A DNA stretch of 23,746 nucleotides from Dehalococcoidia bacterium (lineage in GTDB: Bacteria; Chloroflexota; Dehalococcoidia; UBA2979), in assembly GCA_030745285.1 (NCBI GenBank), contig JASLOV010000079.1, forward strand, positions 1-23,746. The letters run 5' to 3'. Position numbers and translations under genes: made by a program. Shown here in pieces: positions 15,026-23,230 of the stretch. How positions within the stretch are numbered: position 1 is the stretch's first letter; each line of letters opens with the position of its first letter. The notes beneath the pieces are model-generated. The model was not told where the DNA came from. It made no database searches and saw only the letters and a program-made list of their open reading frames with translations.

Positions 15026-15775
15026 GTGAATCCGAACAGCGCTGCGCCAGCCCCCGACGCCCCAGCCCTCCACGACCCAGCCCCCCGGGGGCCAGCGGTC
15101 GCGCTGATGTCGCGCGCGCCGAGGCCAGGCGCGACGAAGTCGCGGCTGGCGGAGGCGGTGGGTGCGGAGGCAGCCGCCACGCTGGCGGGAGCGTTCTTGC
15201 TCGATGCCGCCGAGGCGGTGCGTGCAGGTGACCGGATGGGGGACTGGCACGCGGCTCTGTTCATCGAGCCCGCCGCCGCGGTGGCGGAGGTGGCGGCGCT
15301 GACCGGCATCGAGGACGCCCGGCCGCAGGCGAGCGGCGACCTCGGGCAGCGCATGCTCGCGACCGTCGAGGAGCTGGCCGGCGATGGCTACGGACCGCTG
15401 GTGATCGTCGGCTCCGACATCCCCGCGATGCGCGCCCGACACATCGCGGATGCGCTGGCGGTACTTGCTGGACCCGATGGCAAAGATGTCGTGTTCGGGC
15501 CGGCCGAGGACGGCGGCTACTACCTGGTGGGCACGGGCCAACCGCAGCCCGAGCTGTTCGCGGCGGGCATCGAGTGGGGCGGCCCGGGCGTGCTGGCGGT
15601 CTCGGAGCGCCGGGGGCGCGAGGCCGGGCTCACGACGGCGCGCGTCGCCGTCGAACGCGACATCGACACCGTCGAGGACCTGGAGTGGTTGCGGGGGCAG
15701 CGTGGCCTGCCTCGGTGGACGGCGCGGGCGCTGAGCGAGATTGAGCTAGCGGGGACTTCGGTGACGTCGCCCTAG
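15026..15775 (+). CDS. TIGR04282/DUF2064-family transferase (rSAM/selenodomain-associated transferase 1)
   Basis: This 249-aa protein has a nucleotidyltransferase/glycosyltransferase A-like fold, in a family named for arsenosugar-type and rSAM-linked biosynthesis. Its motifs are SRAPRPGATKSRL (29-41), VIVGSDIPAM (126-135), VVFGPAEDGGYYLVG (155-169) and DIDTVEDLEWL near the C-terminus. About 25 Pro/Ala-rich residues precede the core. The GTG at 15026 is taken as the start and the Met at residue 28 is an alternative. It begins 7 nt after the second TAG of the glycosyltransferase frame, so the two are surely one operon. The usual radical SAM or selenodomain partner is not in the window. Its stop overlaps the stop of the convergent DinB gene within one CTAG. 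Confidence 0.85.
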   Translation: MNPNSAAPAPDAPALHDPAPRGPAVALMSRAPRPGATKSRLAEAVGAEAAATLAGAFLLDAAEAVRAGDRMGDWHAALFIEPAAAVAEVAALTGIEDARPQASGDLGQRMLATVEELAGDGYGPLVIVGSDIPAMRARHIADALAVLAGPDGKDVVFGPAEDGGYYLVGTGQPQPELFAAGIEWGGPGVLAVSERRGREAGLTTARVAVERDIDTVEDLEWLRGQRGLPRWTARALSEIELAGTSVTSP

Positions 15776-16200
15776 TCGAGCGCCCAGCGGTCCTTCCAGC
15801 TCTGCGGGATGTCGAGCCTGAGGCCGTAGAGGTAGCGGATCAGCTGGCCCTGGTGCTGAGTCTCGTGCTCCAGCAGGTCGAGCGCGTAGTCGCTTCGCGT
15901 GTCGTCGAGGTCCACGGCGCCGAGCACCTCGAGCACGCGCTCGCCCGAGGCGGCCAGCTTGCTGGCGACGGCGTCTCTGGCGTACCCGTCGAGTGAGCAG
16001 TCCCAGCCCTTCCACTCGCCGTGCTCGATCGCCTTCCCGAAGCTCTCCCGCGTGCCGACGACACACCAGAGCTGATTGCCGATCGGGCTCGAGGGCAGGT
16101 CGGGTAGCTTCTGTCCGAGCGCGTCAGCGGGCAGCCCGTCGATCAGGTCGTGGTAGAGCTCGAAGGCGCGGTCAAGGCGCTGTATGAGGCGATCAGACAT
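15772..16200 (-). CDS. DinB-family protein at the end of the trp operon
   Basis: This 142-aa four-helix-bundle protein belongs to the DinB/YfiT superfamily, whose members bind a metal with three His and often act as thiol (bacillithiol or mycothiol) S-transferases or have unknown roles. The C-terminal HxxxH is present (H112 and H116, EHETQHQGQL). The first His of the usual triad is not in its expected place, where the sequence reads IGNQLWCVVGTRESFG. That seems characteristic of one DinB subgroup. It lies 21 nt after trpB with a GGAGGGGGG ribosome binding tract, so it is probably transcribed as the last gene of the trp operon. No role in tryptophan synthesis is known to me. Confidence 0.82.
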   Translation of the reverse strand: MSDRLIQRLDRAFELYHDLIDGLPADALGQKLPDLPSSPIGNQLWCVVGTRESFGKAIEHGEWKGWDCSLDGYARDAVASKLAASGERVLEVLGAVDLDDTRSDYALDLLEHETQHQGQLIRYLYGLRLDIPQSWKDRWALD

Positions 16201-16221
16201 CGTGGCCCCCCTCCAACGTTC

Positions 16222-17433
16222 CTAGAGTGTCACATCGAGCGCCTCGGCGACGGTCTCCATGTCTTTGTCGCCGCGGCCGCTGAGGTTGAGCAGCACGAGG
16301 TCGTCCGACTTGAGTTCCGGCAGCAGTTTCGCGAGGTGGACGATGGCGTGCGAGGACTCGAGGGCGGGGATGATGCCCTCCGTCTCGCACAATGCCTGGA
16401 AACCCTCGAGCGCCTCGGCGTCGGTGACGGTGACGTATTCGGCGCGGCCGCTCTCCTTCAGCCAGGAGTGCTCCGGGCCGACGCCGGGGTAATCGAGGCC
16501 GGCCGAGATCGAGTGGGCCTCCAGCACCTGGCCGCCCTCGTCCTGCAGCAGGTACGAGCGCGAGCCGTGCAGCACTCCGGGGCGGCCGGCGGCGAGGGGG
16601 GCAGCGTGCAGGCCGTCCATCCCTTCACCGGCGGCCTCCACGCCGATCAGGCGTACATCGTCGTCGATGAAGGGGTGGAAGAGCCCCATCGCATTCGAGC
16701 CGCCGCCGACGCAGGCGACCGCGATCGAGGGCAGGCGGCCGGCGGCTTCGAGGATCTGCTCGCGCGCCTCGACGCCGATCACGGCCTGGAACTCGCGCAC
16801 CATCAGCGGGTACGGGTGGGGGCCGACGACGCTGCCGAGCAGGTAATGGGTGGTGTGGACGTTGGTCACCCAGTCGCGGATCGCCTCGTTGATGGCGTCC
16901 TTCAGCGTGCGCGAGCCGGACTCGACCGTGATGACCTCCGCGCCCAGCAGCTTCATGCGGAAGACGTTCAGCGCTTGCCGGCGCACGTCCTCTGCGCCCA
17001 TGTAGACGACGCACTCCAGCCCGAGCAGCGCGCAGACGGTGGCGGTGGCGACGCCGTGCTGCCCGGCGCCGGTCTCCGCGACGATGCGCGGCTTGCCCAT
17101 GCGCTTCGCGAGCAGTGCCTGGCCGAGGGCGGCGTTGATCTTGTGCGCCCCGGTGTGCGCCAAGTCTTCGCGCTTGAGGTAGACGGCGGGCGCGTTCGTG
17201 CCAGCGAAGCGCTCCGCCAGGCGGGGGACGGCGGTGATCGGGGTGGGGCGGCCGACGTAGTCGCGGAGCAGCGCGTCGAACTCGGCGTGGAAGGCGTCGT
17301 CGTCGCGGGCGCGCTCGAATTCGGCCTCGAGCTCGGAGAGCGCGGGCATCAGCGTCTCCGGCACGTACTTGCCGCCGAAGTCGCCGAAGCGGCCCCGTGC
17401 GTCGGGCAGTGCCTTGTCCGGTGTTGCAGTCAT
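16222..17433 (-). CDS. trpB: Tryptophan synthase beta chain
   Basis: TrpB is the PLP enzyme that joins indole and serine to make tryptophan. The 403-aa length is normal for TrpB1. PLP-binding Lys98 lies in HTGAHKIN. Catalytic Glu120 lies in AETGAGQHG. GGGSNAMG binds the PLP phosphate, and SAGLDYPGVGPEHSWL is the conserved monovalent-cation and TrpA-contact region. The start is ATG 17433, overlapping the trpF stop as ATGA. The frame is open further upstream to 18000, but that is trpF coding sequence. Despite the usual trpBA pairing, trpA lies about 2.9 kb further on, after an opposite-strand island. Confidence 0.96.
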   Translation of the reverse strand: MTATPDKALPDARGRFGDFGGKYVPETLMPALSELEAEFERARDDDAFHAEFDALLRDYVGRPTPITAVPRLAERFAGTNAPAVYLKREDLAHTGAHKINAALGQALLAKRMGKPRIVAETGAGQHGVATATVCALLGLECVVYMGAEDVRRQALNVFRMKLLGAEVITVESGSRTLKDAINEAIRDWVTNVHTTHYLLGSVVGPHPYPLMVREFQAVIGVEAREQILEAAGRLPSIAVACVGGGSNAMGLFHPFIDDDVRLIGVEAAGEGMDGLHAAPLAAGRPGVLHGSRSYLLQDEGGQVLEAHSISAGLDYPGVGPEHSWLKESGRAEYVTVTDAEALEGFQALCETEGIIPALESSHAIVHLAKLLPELKSDDLVLLNLSGRGDKDMETVAEALDVTL

Positions 17434-18227
17434 GGCCGTATCCCCGCTGTATCCGCTGTAGTGTCGGGCGGGGTGTCCGCCTGAGTGTCCGCAGCGCGCA
17501 CGGTGTCGATGAACGCGCGCACGAGGTCGTGGTCCTTGCGGCCGTCGCGTTCCGTGCCGGAGGAGACATCGACGGCCCACGGCTGCACACGCTCGATGGC
17601 GTCGCCGACGTTGCCGGGGTTGAGGCCGCCGGCCAGCCAGGTGGGGACATGACGGGAGACCTCGCTTGCCACGTCCCAGTCGAAGGTCTTGCCGCTGCCG
17701 CCGCGGTACGGCCCGTGAGCGGCATCGAGCATTAGCGCAACCGCGAAACCGGCCTCGACGAACTCCATCGGGTCCGAGGGCGAGTCGAGCGGCGAGACGT
17801 GGACGACCTGGATCACCGAGCGGTTGATGAGCAGGCAGTCCTCCCACGTCTCGTCGCCCGAGAGTTGCACGAGGTCGACGCCGGCGCGCCCGGCGAGTTC
17901 GTTGACCTCGTCGATCGGCTGATCCGCGAAGACGCCGACCGTGAGCGGGCGGTGGTCCTCGAGGCGCGCCAGCAGCACCTGCGTCCCGTGTTCGAACCAC
18001 TCGACGACGTCCTCGCGCACCCGGCCGTCGTGCGAGGTCATGTGGGGGATTGGACGCGACGTGGCCTCCGGCGGCCGCTCCAACGCGGCGACCATCGCCG
18101 CGGCGTCCTCGACGCTGACCCGGCGCGAGGACTCGGCGAAGATCATGCCGACGAAGTCCGCCCCCGCCTCGGCCGCTGCCAGCACGTCGTCCGGCGTGCG
18201 GTTGCCGCAGATCTTCACGCGGGTCAC
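17430..18227 (-). CDS. trpF: Phosphoribosylanthranilate isomerase, enlarged
   Basis: TrpF isomerises phosphoribosylanthranilate to CdRP. Catalytic Cys7 lies in KICGN, the catalytic Asp is D168 in LMLDAAHG, and the phosphate loops LAGGLNPGNV and VSSGTE are present. The protein is 265 aa, whereas the family usually has 200-210. The extra length lies in two places. One is an insert of about 40 residues (about 52-93, between VAALE and LTVGVFADQ). The other is a C-terminal tail of about 20 residues rich in Asp/Thr (ADTQADTPPDTTADTAG). The tail is encoded by short direct repeats that also run up to the trpB start. The start is GTG 18227 (GTGA overlap with the trpC stop) and the stop overlaps trpB (ATGA). 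Confidence 0.92.
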   Translation of the reverse strand: MTRVKICGNRTPDDVLAAAEAGADFVGMIFAESSRRVSVEDAAAMVAALERPPEATSRPIPHMTSHDGRVREDVVEWFEHGTQVLLARLEDHRPLTVGVFADQPIDEVNELAGRAGVDLVQLSGDETWEDCLLINRSVIQVVHVSPLDSPSDPMEFVEAGFAVALMLDAAHGPYRGGSGKTFDWDVASEVSRHVPTWLAGGLNPGNVGDAIERVQPWAVDVSSGTERDGRKDHDLVRAFIDTVRAADTQADTPPDTTADTAGIRP

Positions 18228-19135
18228 GACGACGGGCTCTCGGCCGGGGCCAGCATCAGCTCGTGGGCCTTCGCGGCGATGTCGACCGAGCCACTCTCCG
18301 AGCTGCCGCCGTGCGCCGGGCGCACCAGCGCCTCGCCGACCAGCACCGCATGCACACCTGCCTCGGCCATGCGCCGGGCGTCCTCGGCGCTGCGGACCGC
18401 CGACTCCGCGACCAGCACGGCGTTCGGCGGCGCGAGGGGGGCGAGCCGCTCGCTGGTGCCCAGATCCTCCGAGAAGTCGCGCAGGTCGCGATTGTTGACG
18501 CCGATCACGCGCGCTCCGATTGAGGCGGCGACCTCCATCTCGGCCTCGTCGTGCACCTCGATGAGCGCCTCGAGGTCGTGTTCGCGCGCGAGCGCCAGCA
18601 GATCGGCGAGGGCGGCCGGTTCGAGCAGCGCGACGATCAACAGCAGCGCGTCCGCGCCGGCGGCGCGCGCGGCGAGCACCTGGTATGGGTCGAAGATGAA
18701 GTCCTTGCGCAGCAGCGCCGGCCGGTCGGGCCCGTCCGAGCGCTCGACGGCGTCGCGGGCACGTTCGAGGTCGTCGAGGCTGCCCCGGAAGTGGTCGCGT
18801 TCGGTGAGCACGGAGACCGCGGCGGCCCCGGCCGAGGCGTAGGCGGACGCCTGCTCGGCGGCGTCGAGGCTGGCGTCGAAGACGCCCTTGCTGGGTGAGG
18901 CGCGTTTGATCTCGGCGACCAGGCGCAGGCGGGCGCCCTCGGGCGTCGCCCCACGGCCATGGCGCAGGCGTGCGGCGAAATCGACCGCTGGCGTGCGCAC
19001 GGCGATGCGTTCGAGCAGTGCGCTCTGCGGCACCGCGCGCCGGTCCTCGTCCAGGCGGGCGCGGCAGCTCTTGACGATGGCGTCGAGCGCGGTGCCAGTC
19101 GTTCGCGTGCCCGTCGCGCGCGTGCCGGCCATCAT
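18224..19135 (-). CDS. trpC: Indole-3-glycerol phosphate synthase
   Basis: TrpC closes the indole ring, turning CdRP into indole-3-glycerol phosphate. The 303-aa barrel has AEIKRASPSKG (74-84, with catalytic Lys77), LLRKDFIFDPYQV (catalytic Lys144), LIEVHDE (catalytic Glu), IGVNNRDL and AESAVRS. The N-terminus (GTRATGTRTTGTA) is a low-complexity stretch, and the true start could be either of the two adjacent ATGs (19135 or 19132). It is a separate gene from trpF, unlike the fused E. coli form. It starts 12 nt after trpD and ends overlapping trpF. Confidence 0.95.
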   Translation of the reverse strand: MMAGTRATGTRTTGTALDAIVKSCRARLDEDRRAVPQSALLERIAVRTPAVDFAARLRHGRGATPEGARLRLVAEIKRASPSKGVFDASLDAAEQASAYASAGAAAVSVLTERDHFRGSLDDLERARDAVERSDGPDRPALLRKDFIFDPYQVLAARAAGADALLLIVALLEPAALADLLALAREHDLEALIEVHDEAEMEVAASIGARVIGVNNRDLRDFSEDLGTSERLAPLAPPNAVLVAESAVRSAEDARRMAEAGVHAVLVGEALVRPAHGGSSESGSVDIAAKAHELMLAPAESPSS

Positions 19136-19147
19136 CGGCCCCCGGTC

Positions 19148-20179
19148 CTACCCGGCCCTGCGCGTCGCTTCGACGAAGGCGGCGACGCGGGCGGCGGCAT
19201 CGCCGTTCGCGACCAGGTCCTTCGCCTGGTCGACGCCCACGCGGACGGAAGAGGCGAGCCCGGTGACGTAGAGCCCTGCGCCAGCGTTGGCGAGGATGAG
19301 GTCGCGCACGGCGACCGGCCCCTCGCCGGCGAAGACCTGGCGCATGATCTCCGCGTTCCGCTCCGCGTCTCCGCCCTCGATCTCGTCGGGCGAGTGGCGG
19401 GAGAGGCCGATCTGTTCGGGCGTGAGGTTGCCCTCGGTCACCTCGGAGCCGCGCACCTCGAAGGTCGTCGTGGGGGCGCAGACGGAGATGTCATCGAGCC
19501 CGTCTTCGCCGGTGACGACGAGGGCGTGGCGGATACCGAGGTTCGCGAGCACCGCCGCCATCGTGCGCCCGAGTTCGGGCGTGGCGACGCCCATGACGTG
19601 GGAGTTGGCGCCGGCCGGATTGGTGAGCGGGCCGAGGATGTTGAAGATCGTGCGGATGCCGATCTGCGGCCGCAGCGGGCCGGCGAACTTCATCGCCGGG
19701 TGGAACGACTGCGCGAACATGAAGCCGATGCCGCAGCGGTCGATGCACGACGCCACCTGCTCAGGCGTGAGCGCGATCTCTGCGCCGAGCGCTTCGAGGA
19801 AGTCGGCCGAACCGGACTTCGAGGTCATCGCGCGGTTGCCGTGCTTGGCGACCTTCGCGCCGCCGGCGGCAGCGACGAAGGCGGCGGCCGTGGAGGCGTT
19901 GAAGATCTTGCGTGAGCCGCCGGTGCCGGCGGTGTCGAGCAGCGGGCGGGCCTCGATCTCGACGCGCAGGGCGTGCTCGCGCATCGCCTTCGCCATGCCC
20001 GTGATCTCCTCGACGGACTCGCCCTTCATGCGCAGCGCGGTGACGAAGGCGCCGAACTGCGCCTCGGTCACATCGGTCGCCTCACCGCCCATGATCTCGT
20101 GCATGACGGCCGTGGCCTCCTGCTCCGAGAGGTCGCGGCGCTCGTCGACGATGGCGATGATGGCTTCGCGGATCATCAT
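19148..20179 (-). CDS. trpD: Anthranilate phosphoribosyltransferase
   Basis: TrpD joins anthranilate to phosphoribosyl pyrophosphate. The 343-aa length is normal. Key motifs are DTAGTGGSRKIFNAST (82-97, PRPP-binding Gly loop), KHGNRAMTSKSGSAD (112-126), GPLRPQIGIRTIFNILGPLTNP and the DD metal site in EDGLDDIS. The ATG at 20179 (or the next codon, 20176) is 6 nt after the trpG stop and has TAGGA as ribosome binding site. It is not fused to trpG, unlike in E. coli. Confidence 0.96.
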   Translation of the reverse strand: MMIREAIIAIVDERRDLSEQEATAVMHEIMGGEATDVTEAQFGAFVTALRMKGESVEEITGMAKAMREHALRVEIEARPLLDTAGTGGSRKIFNASTAAAFVAAAGGAKVAKHGNRAMTSKSGSADFLEALGAEIALTPEQVASCIDRCGIGFMFAQSFHPAMKFAGPLRPQIGIRTIFNILGPLTNPAGANSHVMGVATPELGRTMAAVLANLGIRHALVVTGEDGLDDISVCAPTTTFEVRGSEVTEGNLTPEQIGLSRHSPDEIEGGDAERNAEIMRQVFAGEGPVAVRDLILANAGAGLYVTGLASSVRVGVDQAKDLVANGDAAARVAAFVEATRRAG

Positions 20180-20185
20180 GCCGTC

Positions 20186-20797
20186 CTAACCGGCGCTCGG
20201 CGCCGCGTGGGTGGTTGCGGCCGAGCCGGCGCGCAGGAAGTTGCGCAGCAGGTCGTGGCCGACCTCCGTCACGATCGATTCCGGGTGGAACTGCACGCCT
20301 TCGATCGGGAGGGTGCGGTGGCGGACGCCCATGATCACCCCGCTCTCGGCCCGGGCCGTGACCTCCAGCTCGGCAGGTACGGAGTCGGGTTCGATCGCCA
20401 GCGAATGATATCGAATCGCCTCGAACGGGTTCGGCAGCCCCTCGAACACGCCCGCGCCGTCGTGCGTCACGGCGGAGGTCTTGCCGTGCATGATCTCGCC
20501 GGCCGAGCCGACCGTGCCGCCGAAGGCGGCGCCGATGCACTGGTGCCCGAGGCAGACACCGAGCAGCGGCACCGCTCCCGCCGTCCGTTCGAGCGCCCGC
20601 ACCAGATCCACTGAGATGCCGGCCTCGTTCGGGGTGCCGGGACCGGGCGAGATCACGACACGCTCCGGCGCCATCTGCAGGCAGTCCTCCACGCTCACCT
20701 CGTCGTTGCGGACGACCTCGACCGTCTCGCCGAGTTCCGCGAGGTACTGGTAGAGGTTGAACGTGAACGAGTCGTAGTTATCGATCAGCAGCAGCAT
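20186..20797 (-). CDS. trpG: Anthranilate synthase component II (glutamine amidotransferase)
   Basis: TrpG releases ammonia from glutamine for TrpE. The 203-aa class I amidotransferase has the full triad: Cys82 in LLGVCLGHQ, and His171 with Glu173 in QFHPESI. It also has the oxyanion-hole PGPGTP segment and the N-terminal DNYDSFTFNL. TrpG may also serve p-aminobenzoate synthesis (PabA role), since no separate pabA is seen. The ATG at 20797 lies inside the end of the Nudix-DinB gene (20-nt overlap), so its translation is linked to that unusual gene rather than to trpE directly. Confidence 0.95.
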   Translation of the reverse strand: MLLLIDNYDSFTFNLYQYLAELGETVEVVRNDEVSVEDCLQMAPERVVISPGPGTPNEAGISVDLVRALERTAGAVPLLGVCLGHQCIGAAFGGTVGSAGEIMHGKTSAVTHDGAGVFEGLPNPFEAIRYHSLAIEPDSVPAELEVTARAESGVIMGVRHRTLPIEGVQFHPESIVTEVGHDLLRNFLRAGSAATTHAAPSAG

Positions 20798-21761
20798 GTG
20801 CGCCCCCGTCCCCCGGGCTCTCTGACCGCGACGAAGCCGCCTCGAACGAGGCGAGCTGGCCTGCGTGCTCGCGGTCGTGGCGGGCGATCTTGTCGAGGCG
20901 CTCGCCGACGGTGACGACGCCGCGTTCCGCGTGGTTGCCGTAGGCCGCGAGCTGGTCGGCGTCGAGCGTCGCCACCCACGCGCTCGTGCGGGCGCGCACC
21001 TCGTTCAGCTGCAACAGGGCGGAACCTTCCGACTCGGGCGGCCGGGTGCGGTGGTCGTCCTCCCACTGGCGCTCGTTGAAGCGGAGCCAGGTGTGGCCAG
21101 GCTGCTCCAGCATGCGACGGCTCTCGGCGGCGTAGTACGCCTCCACGGCGGCCACGTGCGCGATCACGTCGACCGGTGACCAGCCGCCCGGGCTGGACGG
21201 GAGCTCACGCGTGGCCTCGGCGGTTGCATCGAAGGCGGCGAACAGCTCGCGACGCGCGATCGCCAGTGAGGCGACCAGCGTCTCCGGATCGAAGGGAGCA
21301 CCGTCGCCACCTCCATCGACGCCGGCAAGGGCCTCCTGCAACCACTGTGCCAGCTCCGGGATCAACGCCAGCGAGTCCTGCGCGCCGGGGAGCAGCCAGG
21401 CGGCATCCTGGAAGTGCTCGTCGGCGAAGCGCGGCTCGCCGTGCCAGCCGTCGCAGGAAAAGACATTGACGATGAAGCGGCCCCCGGCATCGCCGGAGAA
21501 GTAGATGGTGTCGTTGAACTCGACGGTACCGGGCTGCACATGCAGGCGTTCGCGCAGCAGCGCCTCGATCGCCCCCTCGGCGACCTCATCGTCGGCGAGC
21601 GGCTGCGCCGGCAACGACCAGAGCCCGGCGAAGTCGGGGTCGGACGGGGGGTGCTGGACCAGCAGCAACTGGCCGTCTTCGCGCAGCATCAGCGCCGCCG
21701 AGACGATCTGCGGGCCGGCCGGGCCTTCGAGGCCGCCGGGGGGCATGGCGGAGGAAGCCAT
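20778..21761 (-). CDS. Nudix-like/DinB fusion protein inside the trp operon
   Basis: This 327-aa protein has two domains. Residues about 18-145 read as a Nudix-type fold (IVSAALMLREDGQLLLVQHP, FAGLWSLPAQPL, AWLLPGAQDSLALIPEL). The catalytic Nudix box GX5EX7REUXEEXGU is degraded: the stretch from 57 to 76 keeps few of the acidic ligands, so hydrolase activity is doubtful. Residues about 162-310 form a DinB-type four-helix bundle with the complete His triad H202 (VIAHVAAVEAYY), H295 and H299 (ARHDREHAGQL). The ATG at 21761 overlaps the trpE stop by one base (TGATG), and the 3' end overlaps trpG by 20 nt. It is therefore locked into the operon between the two anthranilate synthase subunits. Its function is unknown. 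Confidence 0.85.
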   Translation of the reverse strand: MASSAMPPGGLEGPAGPQIVSAALMLREDGQLLLVQHPPSDPDFAGLWSLPAQPLADDEVAEGAIEALLRERLHVQPGTVEFNDTIYFSGDAGGRFIVNVFSCDGWHGEPRFADEHFQDAAWLLPGAQDSLALIPELAQWLQEALAGVDGGGDGAPFDPETLVASLAIARRELFAAFDATAEATRELPSSPGGWSPVDVIAHVAAVEAYYAAESRRMLEQPGHTWLRFNERQWEDDHRTRPPESEGSALLQLNEVRARTSAWVATLDADQLAAYGNHAERGVVTVGERLDKIARHDREHAGQLASFEAASSRSESPGDGGAHAAADR

Positions 21762-23230
21762 CAGTAGCCAAGACTTCCGGAGGGGCCGCCGCCCTCGCCC
21801 TGTTCCGCGTCGTCGATGGCGGCGAGCATGCTGGCGGCCTTGTACTCGGTCTCCTTGAACTCCGCCTCCGGGTCGGAGTCGAAGACGATGCCGCCGCCTG
21901 CCTGGACGTGCGCCCAGCCGTCCTTCATCACCGCGGTGCGGATCGTGATCGCGGTCTCGACGTTGCCGGACATGTCGAAGAAGCCGACTGCGCCCGCGTA
22001 CGGGCCGCGCTTGTCCGGCTCCAGCTCCGCGATGATCTCCATCGCCCGGATCTTGGGCGCGCCGGAGACAGTGCCGGCCGGGAAGGCCGAACGCAGCGCG
22101 TCGTAGGGGGTCATGCCCTCGCGCAACCTGCCCCGAACGTGGCTGACGAGGTGCATGACGTGCGAGTAGTACTCGATGTCGAACTGCTGGGTGACCTCGA
22201 CGGTACCGGTGGCGGCGACGCGGCCGACGTCGTTGCGGCCGAGGTCCAGCAGCATGACGTGCTCCGCCAGCTCCTTCGGGTCGAGCCGCAGCTCCTCGGC
22301 CAGTTGCTCGTCCTCGACCGCCGTCTCGCCGCGGCGGCGGGTGCCTGCGATGGGATGCACCTGGATGGCGCCGTCCTCGATATCGACCAGCAGCTCCGGC
22401 GATGCGCCGACGATGCAGGTATCATCGAACTTCAGGTAGTACATGTACGGCGAGGGATTGATTGCTCGCAGCGAGCGGTAGACCTCGAACGGGTGCGCGC
22501 CTGTCTGGCGGGAGAAGCGCTGTGAGAGCACGACCTGGATGACATCGCCATCGATCACGTACTGGCGGCAGCGCTCGACCGCCTCCAGGTACTCGTCATG
22601 GTCCCAGTTCGACTGCGCCGGCTGGTTGGAGGGGCCATCGAATGGCACGTAAGGCAGCGCCGCCAGCGGGCGTTCCAGGCGCTGCACGAGCTGGTCGATC
22701 TTCCAGCGTGCCTGCTCGTACGAGGCGGTGACGTCGCCGTCGAGGCGGACGTGGGAGACGACCTTGATGGAGTGCAGCAGGTGGTCGAAGACCAGCAGTG
22801 TGTCCGAGAACATCAGCCACGACTGCGGTACGGTCAGAGCGTCAGGCTCAGGAGACGGCAGCCGTTCGAAGTGGCCGGAAACCTCGTAGCTGAGGTAGCC
22901 GACGGCGCCGCCGTGGAATCTCGGCAGGCCGGGCACGTTGACGACCTTGAAACGCGCAAGCTCGTCCTCGACTTCGCGCAGCGGGTCGCCCGCCTCATTC
23001 TCGCAGGCCAGCACGCGGTAGGGTTCCGTGCCGATGAAGGAGTAGCGCCCGACGCGCTCGCCGCCCTCGACGGACTCGAGCAGGAACGAGTAGTCACCGC
23101 GGGCGACCTTGAGGAAGGCGGAGACCGGCGTCTCGAGGTCCGCGCGCACCTCGCGGTAGACGGGCACAACGTTGCCGCCGGTCATCTTCTGGACTTCCGC
23201 CAGCGGCGGGACGAGTGCGCCGGTGGTCAT
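21761..23230 (-). CDS. trpE: Anthranilate synthase component I
   Basis: TrpE turns chorismate and ammonia into anthranilate, the committed step to tryptophan. The 489-aa protein keeps the LLES tryptophan feedback motif (50-53), followed by GRYSFIG. It also has the catalytic-domain motifs PIAGTRRRG, LDLGRNDVGRV, FPAGTVSGAPKIRAMEII, GAVGFFDMSGN and QAGGGIVFDSDPEAEFKETEYKA. The start is ATG 23230, with GGGAGG (23241-23236) five bases upstream. The upstream-open frame to GTG 23290 runs over the leader ORF and is rejected. The ATG overlaps the leader ORF stop (ATGA). Expression is therefore probably set by both the T-box and translation of the leader, with feedback inhibition on the enzyme. Confidence 0.96.
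   Translation of the reverse strand: MTTGALVPPLAEVQKMTGGNVVPVYREVRADLETPVSAFLKVARGDYSFLLESVEGGERVGRYSFIGTEPYRVLACENEAGDPLREVEDELARFKVVNVPGLPRFHGGAVGYLSYEVSGHFERLPSPEPDALTVPQSWLMFSDTLLVFDHLLHSIKVVSHVRLDGDVTASYEQARWKIDQLVQRLERPLAALPYVPFDGPSNQPAQSNWDHDEYLEAVERCRQYVIDGDVIQVVLSQRFSRQTGAHPFEVYRSLRAINPSPYMYYLKFDDTCIVGASPELLVDIEDGAIQVHPIAGTRRRGETAVEDEQLAEELRLDPKELAEHVMLLDLGRNDVGRVAATGTVEVTQQFDIEYYSHVMHLVSHVRGRLREGMTPYDALRSAFPAGTVSGAPKIRAMEIIAELEPDKRGPYAGAVGFFDMSGNVETAITIRTAVMKDGWAHVQAGGGIVFDSDPEAEFKETEYKAASMLAAIDDAEQGEGGGPSGSLGY

Noticed and set aside
17434..18000. Extension of the trpB frame to 18000 (592 aa)
   Set aside because: The added part is Arg/Ala/Pro-rich shadow sequence over trpF. ATG 17433 gives the family-standard 403 aa.
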